NCBI RefSeq assembly: GCF_921293095.1
Contig: NC_060251.1
Location: 41,149,644-41,213,643 of the forward strand
Source: Ischnura elegans
Taxonomy: Eukaryota > Arthropoda > Insecta > Odonata > Coenagrionidae
DNA length: 64,000 nucleotides
Reading direction: 5' to 3'
Shown piece by piece: positions 44,760 to 55,700 of this stretch (positions are counted from its first letter, which is position 1; each line of letters starts with the position of its first letter). The notes beneath the pieces are model-generated. The model had not been told where the DNA came from. It was given only the letters and a program-made list of their open reading frames with translations, and did not search any database. The translations under genes and the position numbers were made by a program.

Positions 44760-44839
44760 TTACATCTACATATTATACAGTACTCAGGAAAACTTTAGTC
44801 ATTTGGTTGCGCAGAAAAGGGAAGTAAAATTGTGTGAGG

Positions 44840-45101
44840 CATGGGAATACTCAGCGAGGGGCAGGGGGGCAGTTGCCCTCCCCCCCTTTAGAAGCAAAAT
44901 CAGTACTGAATTGAAACGAAAGTACTCAACAAATTCTCTTAAAACCCACGAAGAATGATATATATTAGTAGGTATAAGATATGTAACTAAAATAAAACTA
45001 TTTTTTCAAGGAAATAATCTCATAAATCCCATGGCTTGCCCCCTCTCCCTAGGCCATGGCTTGCCCCCCCCCCCCCAGTTGTGATCCTGGGTACGCCCTT
45101 G
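44840..45101 (+). mobile_element. G-run hAT-type MITE, subfamily 3
   Basis: The left end is a worn CATGGGAATACTCAGCGAGG and the right end CCTGGGTACGCCCTTG. The flanks are an exact 8-bp duplication, GTGTGAGG (44832-44839 and 45102-45109). It is 262 bp with G-runs at the left and a long C-run near the right. Confidence 0.88.
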
Positions 45102-45124
45102 GTGTGAGGGCTTAGGGAAAGGAG

Positions 45125-45370
45125 TAAGGGCGTACCCAGGATCAAAACTAGGGGGGAAGGGAGCAAGCCATGGTTTTTCAAGTGATAGGTAAGAATTGAG
45201 CACGGAATAGGTGAATGAAACCAACATTTTAATGGAACTGTAACAGATCTTTATTAGTTTTTCAAATTTTTTGCTTGAAAAAATATTATTTGCCTTAAAG
45301 ACATTTGCGAGTTTTGCTTCTGGGGGGGGCGGCAGCTGGCCCCTCCTGCCCCTCGCTGTGAACGCCCATG
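45125..45370 (-). mobile_element. G-run hAT-type MITE, subfamily 3, opposite orientation
   Basis: TAAGGGCGTACCCAGGATC at the left and CTCGCTGTGAACGCCCATG at the right. The flanks GAAAGGAG (45117-45124) and GAAAAGAG (45371-45378) match at 7 of 8. It lies only 23 bp from the previous copy in inverted orientation, so the two could pair into a hairpin of ~250 bp. Confidence 0.85.
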
Positions 45371-45378
45371 GAAAAGAG

Positions 45379-46500
45379 CGAATCAGAAAGCGATCATATG
45401 GAAACAGAATGGCCAACTTAGCAATTAAATTTGGAGCCATCATCATCATCACTGATCAACGATCCTAAGATTGATTTGACGCAGCTCTCCACTCAATCCC
45501 TTCATATTTCTTCTTTTTCGCGTACTTCTTTACCTATTCCATTCATTTTATTTCGAGGGCTTCCTTTTTCGTTCTTGCCATCCACTCGTCCCTCGACGAT
45601 TGTCTCCCCTTATGTAAGTTCAAAGTGAATGCTCCATATTTGGATTTTACTTGCCTCAGTGGAATGTTTTTAGAAGAATCTGGCTTGCTGTAAAAAATTA
45701 GGAGCGTAACGTGAATTTCTGAATGTTTCCGAAATTTTTTCTCACCGTTGGTGGGTGAATTTCATTTCAAACACTACAGGCCCCCTAATATCATGCATTC
45801 ATTCGATCTCTACCCGTAAGTACGTCTGCAATATTAGTTTTTTTACGCTGTTTAATATACAAGAGCAAAACCACCCCCATGTGCACATTGATGAGAGGTC
45901 CACTATCGATCGGAAGTTCATCCTAAAAATCAACGATATAAACATGAAGTCCGTGATTCGAACATTCTTTGGTTTAGATATTTCAGAATCAATCTGGGAT
46001 ATTAAATTGTATGTTCAATTTTGGATAAATAACAATTTAACCGTAACTCTAGTATATTCCAACTCCATTATATTATGCGCACTATTTTTCCTTTATTATT
46101 CCAACACCTGATATTATACTCGTATTCTTTTAGATCTACATAAAATATCAATCGCATGAAAGATTCAGATGAGCCTTGAAGCTGTCGAAACGCACATTTC
46201 GCCCAGAATATTTTCAAACAACCCCCAACTCACTTGGAAATGATTTTTTATTTAAGTCAACACCCTGAAATTTGAAGCCCACTTTCATGGTAGCAAAGAG
46301 GAAAACAAACCACAAACTTGAGTACCTTTGACTCGGATTCCCCTTTCTTGGCTTGGCCATCCTTTCTCCCGTCCCCCGCCTCATTACGTGCGTAAGAAGG
46401 AACTCCCCGAAGACGTAGTGGGAGGGGAGGTTGGTGGAAAGCGGAGGGGAAGTCGTAGGGGAGGGGTAGGAGGATTGCAGAAGGGTAGTCGCCGGAGGAC
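45379..46500. other. upstream region of the secreted-protein gene
   Basis: A frame of 118 codons at 45755-46111 has no recognised motif and is left uncalled. The stretch 46390-46480 is strongly purine-biased on the plus strand (many GGGGA/GGAGG strings). This GA-rich tract ends ~130 bp before the start codon of the gene. No TATA box stands out. Confidence 0.4.
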
Positions 46501-46609
46501 CTCATCCTCTTGGCATTGACTTCGGAGACTTGAACGCCTTAAGTTCTCGACCGTTTCGAGTCCTGTCCAGTTGTGCACGAGGACGCTGAAACCCACGGAA
46601 GATACCATA

Positions 46610-46706
46610 ATGGCTACCACGAATGTTTGTCTCTTGATCGCCCTCTGCCTAGCGGTGGCCGCGGCAATGCCACAGATGCCAAGTGCCACAAATGGCAAGA
46701 AGCCAA
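46610..46706 (+). CDS. exon 1: signal peptide
   Basis: Encodes residues 1-32 plus the first base of codon 33. The start ATG sits in ACCATAATGG, with A at -3 and G at +4, a good context. The in-frame codons upstream (CTGAAACCCACGGAA...) contain no ATG back to at least 46571, supporting this start. The donor is AA/GTAAGT at 46707. An alternative GT at 46711 would read through TAA and is excluded. The 5' UTR and any upstream noncoding exon were not located. Confidence 0.85.
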
Positions 46707-49700
46707 GTAAGTACTTATACTTCCAGTGTTTTCATTATTTAGCTCATTTGAGGCGCGCATGTTTTCTAGTGTCCCATTATTTCATAGCCGAAAACTTTTT
46801 TCTAAGATCAGCAGACATAGGATTGAAAACCCTTTGAATTCAACGCCTTTCAACAACCGCAACTTTACTCTTTTTATAAGGTTACTTTTTGCATACCAAA
46901 TTATATTTCAAACCGTGACAGACAAGTGTTCAGTGCGAAACTTTCTCAGCTTTCCGGTTACCTCAGGGGAGCTGATCAGAAGATATGTTATTGTTGTCAG
47001 TTGTGTATGTAGGTCCTAAAATCAATGGTGTGTTATTATGCTTTAATTTTTAAAAAATTTCATTTCATAACGCTGCAGTTTTGAGTTTTGTCAATAATTA
47101 AATTAACTTCTACTCGTCCCAATATTTCGTAAAGTTTTGGATTCATCATGAATTTTAAAGCAGTAAGAGTATTTTGTTGAGAATAAAGTGGAGAATTTTC
47201 GTGGTAACCTTTGGGTTGGAATGGTTTGATGGAGGATTAATTATAAGTATACTGGTATCTTTAACACAGAGTGACCTCAGGACTTAGTTTAAATGAACTC
47301 CGAAATAGAGCAATTCCATGTACTATTCGTTTTTATATCATCTTCGTGTTAAACCGCATTATTTACCTTTGGATGTTTACAATCACCCTGTCAATTCAAA
47401 TGTCATTAAGTGTTTTTCACGGCGCGTGATATTGTTAAATTTCTCCCCTAACAATGTGAAGGGAGCATTGAAATTACAGAACGAATGACTTTGTAATTAG
47501 AGAATAAAAATTTAAAAATTCCATTCAAGCGGGTTTTTGAACCCGCTATTTCAATTTTTGTCTCACATCGAGGTGCCTAACGTAAGTCATCATATTACCA
47601 ACTTGCTGTCTGTACATGTTAGAATGAAGTGCTTTACCAGCCTATGTTTTCAGAGAATTTTTTTACGGGACATGACATGACATTTGGGTTCTCTTCACTG
47701 TCAATTGGCCCATTACTGCCGGCGCACTGCGGCGTTTCTATCGTTATGTTATCCATATCCCTCATGTTAATGAGCTTTAATAACAGTCATTAAGCCCTCT
47801 TGTCGATGGGCGACTCGACCATAGAAACTTTTCCGGCAATGGACCAATTGACTCGATTGAGAAGCCTAATATTCTTCACCGAAGACCTTAATGTGGCCCA
47901 CATGTTAACGTACTAGCACAGTAGTGACCCATGCATGTTGTCGTGTCCATCAATGCACCGAATTTAATAAGGGTAGACCTGTAACTTTCTTGTCATCTGC
48001 AAACTTGCTTCAATGTAAAATGATGTTCTCATGATCCATGTTTTATACCTGGGAATTTTGATGTCATTGTGTATGTCGCCCGGCAGTTAAAGCGTTGGAA
48101 TTATGACTAATGGGTCCCATATGGGTGAATATAATGGGTTATGTTCAAATCCCGGGAGAGGCATACGGCAATCCCATAATACAAATGCCCAAAGTGCGGT
48201 GTCATACAAGGAAAGGAATTGACCCCTGCCCTTCCCGTAAAATTCACAATGCGTGATGGTGGTATTATTGTAAATATATGGCATGGGTTATTATTATGAG
48301 ATGGCAGATTCCTCAGTAGCTCGGATATCTATTAGGAATTCTTGACAACAATCAGAACATTTCCGATTGGTTTCGGTGTGATCATTTTTATAAAAAATGA
48401 TTAATAAACCTTAATCATCACAGACCCAAAGTGCTTTGGGTGGTGGTAGGGGCGAATATCCTCTTGAGTAATAAATGCCGTCACAGCAATGGTCTGATCG
48501 CGAAAAGACGTCACGGGAATTGCGTGTGCCTAATTCTAAAGCCTTTATGACGTACATCATCGACACCGTATTTTCCCCTTCGCTGTCCAAATGTCGTTCC
48601 TTCGTTCGACCGGCAGACGTCTACCTGCGTGCGTCTTTTCGCGGAGACAAAAGGATGATGGCATGCCCAAGGCGTTCGAAACACTTGCCCGTCATGCTAT
48701 GAAATGTAGCCTTGCACACACGTAGGATCCTTAATGGGCTAACATTAGCGCTGAATGACGAGTCTTCAATACCTTCATTCAAATGGCCCGTCCATCGATA
48801 GTACCTAGGACGTGTTCGCAGATGACATGACTAAGATTCGTGTTATTGTCAGTGAAGTCATGGTAAAATTAGCAGTGCCGGAACGCATTTTCCTTATCTT
48901 ATTTTAGAAGTGAAATATTATTGTTGTTTTTACAAGTCATTATTTACATTTTATTGGAATTTTTTGTTTTTGCATGCATCAATTAGAAATTTTGAGGCAG
49001 TAAATTTGATAAAAATGATATTTGACTATTATATCTTTTGTTAACCAAAGGCGGAACGGCGTTCCGGCGCGTTCCGGTTCCATGACATTTTTGATTATTG
49101 TAGAGGAGATCACGAAAGGGAGATGAAAGGAATGAAATACAGGACAGAGATTTAAGATGTCGTTCTTTCCTAGGACTATCAGGGATGGTAACAGATGTGC
49201 CATCAATGTAATTAATCGCTGCACTCGCTGGGTCGATCGAATGAATGTGATTTTTTTTTCTTTTTTCCCTGTTCTTATTTGGGTCCTCGTTTTCCATTTC
49301 GGCATTTATCTAGTTTCATGCAGCTGCATTTATATTTATCCACTTAATAATTCGTATTTTTAGCATGGTAATATTGATCTTGCATGAAGTATTGGCATGT
49401 GTTAGAGCTTTATTTTTTACGCGGCTACGAAGGCGAAGTATTGCATGCTGCATGTTCGTTCCTAATAACCAAATACCATTGAGGTGGCTCGCAGGGTATC
49501 ATGTAGACATAGTTTATTTATCCGGTTACCTCCGAGGGAGTGACAATTTGAGTCGCCATTGAAGTTAGTGGGGTTTATAGATCCTAATTTCTGGAGGCGA
49601 GAGCCTTATTGATAACTACGCACAATTTCAGATTTCATTCGTGGGAACAAGAATTTGACCGATATTTTAATTTCTTCAAGCGGCGTAATTTGTTGAATGT

Positions 49701-52700
49701 ACAGCTCTATGCAGTTTTTATCAAGCTCAGAATTTCAGGTGGTAAATATTATGAGTAATTTTCCTTTTTTTGATAAATTTAATCAAAAACCAATAACGTA
49801 TTATGGTCGGCTTACTTGCTGCGCTTGTGTGTGCAACGTTCTGACATTAACTAAGTACCGTGAAGACATTTTATTCCTCCAAATGGGCCATTTCTCGAAA
49901 TGTAGCCGATGAATTTTTCTCTTTTGAGCTAAGGCGGTATCATTATATCGTAAACTTAGCAGGGAGGCCCGGAAGACATCTCAAGGCCAAACGAACCGTT
50001 GAGGATCGTGAATGAGTATGAGTGACCTCGGTTTGAGTATGTGATGGTAGACGATGAGTAACTGGTCAGACATAAATTCGAATGTTAGACCCTCCCGGAA
50101 GACACTTGATGATTTCGAAATCGTTTAAAAAAAAATAACGCACTGGAATGGCAGGATTAGTGAAGAGTTGCTGCATTAAGCAACTGGGTTTTAAATTTTA
50201 TGAGAATCTGGAGATATCCCCTGCGTTCTTTACAAACCAGTGGGAAAAATGTAGCCTGGACCGGAGGAAATAATTAAATTCGAATATGATTATTTTTTAA
50301 AAGTAATCTGTGAATTTACAGATTCTACTGTCCCAGAACAGAAAAGACACGAAGGAGCATGGTATTTTGATTAATTATCAGCAATTTCATGAATGAATGT
50401 TCGGTATTTATTTACACTTATTAGCTTTTCACTTCTTGTGGATGTGAATTAAATTTTTTTAGTAGATTACCTACCTATGATGCTGATGATCTTCGCTGCT
50501 GACGCATCCTCTAATTCAATATCTACCAATAAGAGTACCGGAGGAAAAAAATTTAAGAGAACGGGAAGTTATTTTCGTGTATGTGTATTTACCATAATAC
50601 CGGAAACCTAGTGCGGTTAGTCTTCTTACGATAACAAGTAATAGATATCCATCTACTTGATTTGCTAATATTTTTTTGTTTTTCCGTTTATAGCCCGGTC
50701 AAATTAGCCCAAAAAAGGGGGTACCCTTGCATAAATTGCCAACAAGCTGAAAATTTCCAGGAACGTTATGAATACCACCCTAATGAAATCGAAAGTCCCC
50801 ATAGATCCCGTGTGTGCAAATTTTTTTATTCAAGGTCAAAGGTCACAAAAATGGGTTTTTTGGATTTTTCGGCCAAACCGTTAATTTTACGATAAAAATT
50901 GCTTTGTTCAAAATTGTAGAGCAGTTAATTTTCTACAAAATTGTCATCATACTCTTTTCTCTAAGATTTATCATTTCTGAGATAGAGCCATTCGAAATTA
51001 CCCGTAACTGTATTCTCAGTAATATGCATAACTATATTATTGCGCTCTCTGAACATTATTGGACACGTAACACCCGTATTGCTCGAATGGCTCTATCTCA
51101 GAAATGATAAATCTTAGAGAAAAAAGTATGACAATTTTGTAGAAAATTAACTGCTCTACAATTTTGAACTGTGCAATTTTTATTGTAAAACCAACCGTTT
51201 GGCCGAAAAATCCAAAAAACCCATTTTTGTGGCCTTTGACCTTGAATAAAATTTTTTGCACACACGGGATCGATGGGGACTTTTCAGGATTTCTTTAGAG
51301 TGGTATCCCTAACGCTCGTGGAAATTTTCAGCTTGTTGGCAATTTATGTCTATTTTGACCGGGCTATTAATTTCGACTCCGATTTGGTGCTAACAATGAG
51401 TTGTTACTAATTTCGAGGGTCGTACTAACAATAACTTGTGCATCTGATTCTGTTTGAATCAGTGAAAATTTTGGAGAGTCGAATGCTGGTGAACTTACTT
51501 CACGACCTTGAGGTTTCTCGCAGACCATTACAGGGTGCGCATCTCAAACATTTAGATGCGCTATTATTTACGAAGTTTAGGATGCCTCCGAAAATATTTT
51601 TATCCTGCAGTCCCATCCACATTTTAAAGTCCGATAGTATTTTTTTAAAGCTTCTCTTTGAATCTTAAAATATAATCTGTAAAGAAACAGTTCCTCGGAA
51701 TAAATAGAGTGTTGAAATGTCCACAGATCATTTTAATCAATGCGATGCGTGTACCAGCCAGGAGTGCATTGTATATACATGTAAATTCATAAATGTTGGT
51801 ATACTTATGCCTTAAGGGCTTCTTCTTTGTAAAAATCTCAGTTTTTAATTGCTTTTCTAAATTTGTGGAACGTAATTCCATGGAAATTTCCTATAGAAGG
51901 ATGTCTGTGTATTGTGCGCTTTCATAAATAGAAAATATTATCTCTGTGGAAAGCTGTCGTAACTCTTCTGCGGTTGTCGGAGGAGGAATATCATAAGTCG
52001 TCCCTGGTGTTTACCTAAGCCATTAAGCTTCGCCATGCACTGTGTACTTTCTAATTGCAGCCTCGTGTAGGCTTTCATAACGCCCATTCGAACAGAGTGA
52101 AGATGAGGGGATTCATTTTTTTAAACCATTAATTATTAAGGTCAGAAGGAGTGAAGTTCAAATCGTCGGCACAGTTTTAACAAGCATACGTTGAGAAATT
52201 ATCATTTCGGTAATTTTATTTGGAGAGACTTGTTCACTGGGCCACCTAGCAGGCGGAAAGTCAGGCAGTTAGCCGGGGACCCCTCAATAATATTCTCAGG
52301 GTTCCTTACGGGAGGAAGATGAAGGCCAAGGGTTGGGAAAGATGACATTCCTCCGGACCACCAAATTTGCATCTGAAATTTTTGATGAACTAGTAAAAAA
52401 TCTTCACGTAGCGGATGCCGGATTTTCGAAATAGTTTAAAAAATAACGTAGTGGAATTAGTAGAGTTGCTGCATTAGGCAAATGGGTTACAAATGTTATG
52501 AGAAAGTGTAGAAATTGATGGGGAATCTTTACGGAAAATGGAAAAAATGTAGCCTGGACCAGAGGAAATGATAAAATTCGAAGCAGATTATTTTGTAAGT
52601 AATCCGTGTATTAACCTATTCAACGGTCCTAGAGTAGAGAAGTATCGAGGGAGCCAAATTGTTTCGATTTATTGTTAATGATTTCTTACATGAATTAAGT

Positions 52701-55700
52701 TTCTTCAGTAGATTATCCATGATGCCAAAGACCTTAGCTGTTGACGCATCCTCTTAAGCCATATCTTCGACTAAGAGAGCTAGATGAAAAAATATGGTAG
52801 AACGGGAAGTTATTTTCATGTATATGCATATATTCCATACATAAAAGACATTGCTATGATCGCTAAAGATGGACGACCCTCGTTTTCGAAATAAATAAAT
52901 ACGCGCACAACTCTCTCTCTCGCCCAGGCTGCGTCTTTACATCCTTATTGACACAGTTCAGGTTAACCAACTGAAATTTGGGCAAATAATTAAAAGACTT
53001 TGGCAAAAATAAGAACAAATTTATTCAGAGGATAGCTAAGAAAAGTGGATCATTTGTGTTCCCAATAAAAGCTTTACCCATTATAATAATTTGGAAATGG
53101 ATTCGGCCAGCTTAAAGCATAGCTCGAGGAATCTTTATGATAATAATACGGAGTTATAAAACATATACAGTGGAACTTGGTTATGACGGCATCGGCTGTA
53201 ACGTCAACTCGGGTTTAACGTCACATTTTATACAGACCAGCCAAAATTGAACATTTTATGTTGCACGAAAACCCGTTTATATCGTCGACAAATATTGCGA
53301 CGCTCGGGTATAGTGTCAAAAATTTTGCGATTCTTAAGCCGTGTCCCAATTGGCCATTTGGCTATGCCAATTCCAGGATTTAGCCATGACGCCATCTTGG
53401 AAGGATGTCCCAACTCGTTAGCCAGCATAAGGGAGGGAATTTAGGCAGCTAACGCGGCCGCCAGATTTAGGCATCGAGGAGTGCATCCTTCGCCCCACTT
53501 TTCCCATGATTCAAAGCGTCTTCAGGAGAAAGGGCATCATGGCTGTCAACAAGGGATAGTACTTGTTTGCAAGTAGTGTTGATATTTTGAGACTTGTTTC
53601 GAATAATTATTAATTTTTATTTTGTTTATAATAATGAAATTGCGTTAATGGAAGTGTAAGAATTACGGAGAAATTAGTTAAAGAGAAGGCGGCGTTAATT
53701 TTAATGCTAATTAATGTTTATATGCTTCTTATGTATGTATATGTTATTTTATAACTTTTTATACCGATCACATGTTATCTTTTGCTACCGTTTACTTTTT
53801 TAACGTGTTATATAATGCTTATTGATGTTTATATGCTTCTAATATAGGTATACTTAATTATGTAACACTATGTCTAAATTCTTATTTAACACTTTTTGTA
53901 CATAAGGTTAACACCCGTAAGAATAAACAATTATTATTATACGTTATTGGACAAAGTCCAGAAATTGGAATCGGAATAAGTAACAAAAATTAAAATCTAG
54001 AGTGATTATAAGATGATACCGAAACCTGATTTATGTACGTAAACCATACTTTAAATAAATTTTGAAAATAATTCCCAAGTCAGACGGTAACCGTTTGAAT
54101 AGACTAAATAGACCTGTTCTTAATAATGCAAAACTAGAAATTAAATTGCTAAAAGATAAGGAATTCGAAAAAGTACTTGGTTGAGAGACGATTGAAATAT
54201 TACAAACCAATTAAAAGGAATATACGCTAACATTTCGCCACAAACTTATCTAAAACCTCTTAAACAAAACCATACGGAACTAAAAATACGAATTTGAAAG
54301 TATACCCCTACTCTACTATTACAAAAAGATTGTCTAAGATACTAAAATTATGATTAAATACTCTTCTCCGACATCTAATACTCAAAATCACTTGACACAT
54401 TACATTTTAACAATTTAGGGTGGGTTTTGTTGATCATTTGTTCAAATCATTCCGATTATCTCTTGTTTTGCATTGGCCTAGTGCCCAGTAGATGGCAGCA
54501 CCTGCGTAAGGATGTCCCAATTCATGCTCCCTTGCGGTTGGCTGCCCAGAATCTGGCTGGCTAAATACATGATGCCTAATGGCTAACGAGTTGGGACACG
54601 GCTTTAGGTTGCAAAAGTGCTTCACTGCTGCACTGCTTCAACACTCAGCGCGCTTCAAGACGTTTGTTGCACAACGGAGAGAATTTATATTTCTGAAAGG
54701 ACCGTTCAAAAGAAGATCACAGATTTTTTCGACAGTAAAGTAGGGTTTTTATTGGGCTATAAAATATTTAATTGTGAATACCAGTTTTTTATTAACGTGT
54801 GCCATAATGGGCACTTTCTCAATCCCTCTGAGACTCAACCCCTCTGAGACTCAACCCCTCTGAGACTCAACCCCTCTGAGACTCGACCCCTCTGAGACTC
54901 GACCCCTCTGAGACTTGACCCCTCTGAGACTTGACCCCTCTGAGACTTGACCCCTCTGAGACTTGACCCCTCTGAGACTTCACCACGAGGAGACGATTCG
55001 CGAGCTCCTGAGTTTTTTTATTATACATATTCCAATGTACGAGTAGATTTCAATAAACAGTGTTGTATGTAGCAGAACATTTGCGTCTTTACTTTGTCCT
55101 TTCACTCAGATTAAAGGCTGCTTTTTTTATAACGTCACTCGGATATAACGTTAAAAATATTCTGGTCCCTTTGATGACGTTATAACCAGGTTCCACTGTA
55201 GTATTCAAAACTTCTGTAGAAATATCTCATTCTAATAAAGGCAAAAGAATCTCTTTTGACCGTCCTTAGTTGTTCCCTAAGCAAAGCGAAAAAAATTAAC
55301 TTCATTAGCACCTAGTACCATGAGCCTCGGTATAATTGCCATGGGAATTAAGGAACCTGGGTAGCGTAGTGATCTGCGCATTGGCCCGGAAAGCCAAAGG
55401 TCCGTGGTTCGATTTCCGGTCCAGGGGAATTTTTTCTCATGGCAAGTCTAGTATAATTTCATTAGTTTCACCGATTTTATCATTTGGTTTTTCAAGACGA
55501 AAAAAATTTACGGACAATTGAGCATCTTGTATTTTTTTCGGATTCATTGAGGCCGTGGAACTACTCTTCATTTTGCGATGGTGGAAAAGCGATTAGGACG
55601 GTGCGGTGGTAATGAAAAGCCTGATCTAAGTTTTTTGATTAGTCGTCATCCTGTTTTGTTGCTCATCAAATAAAGCGGGATTCCCGGTAAAATTGATCCT

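Larger units (their letters stand above)
53168..55198. mobile_element. pogo/Tc1-mariner-type DNA transposon, decayed and interrupted
   Basis: The ends are CAGTGGAACTTGGTTATGACG and inverted CGTTATAACCAGGTTCCACTG. Both are flanked by TA (53166-53167 and 55199-55200), the Tc1/mariner-pogo target duplication. After removing the nested 53337-54603 element only ~760 bp remain. A remnant frame near 54690-54735 reads TVQKKITDFFDS. QKKITDFF is a PCNA-interacting-type motif such as occurs at the C-terminus of pogo-like transposases. The DDE catalytic domain is absent, so the copy is dead. Confidence 0.8.

Noticed and set aside
45006-45452. 148-codon minus-strand frame
   Set aside because: Lies entirely within two hAT-type MITEs; Gly/Pro runs come from the G- and C-runs.
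45755-46111. 118-codon plus-strand frame just upstream of the host gene
   Set aside because: No signal peptide, domain or splice evidence; hydrophobic end only. Transcript data would be needed to reconsider it.
46160-46200. CAGATGA ... GAAACG string resembling a hammerhead
   Set aside because: The first box is changed, stem II does not pair well and no GTC follows at the right distance.
46257-46698. Minus-strand frames of 82-104 codons overlapping exon 1
   Set aside because: Antisense shadow of the coding exon and of the purine-rich tract upstream; no independent support.
50814-51261. Two similar frames (plus 50814-51107, minus 51037-51261) encoding near-identical peptides
   Set aside because: They are the same sequence read on the two arms of the foldback element, not duplicated genes.
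55356-55425. Possible functional tRNA with GGA anticodon
   Set aside because: Acceptor and anticodon stems pair, but base 33 is C and the T-arm does not fold; the following sequence fits a SINE.
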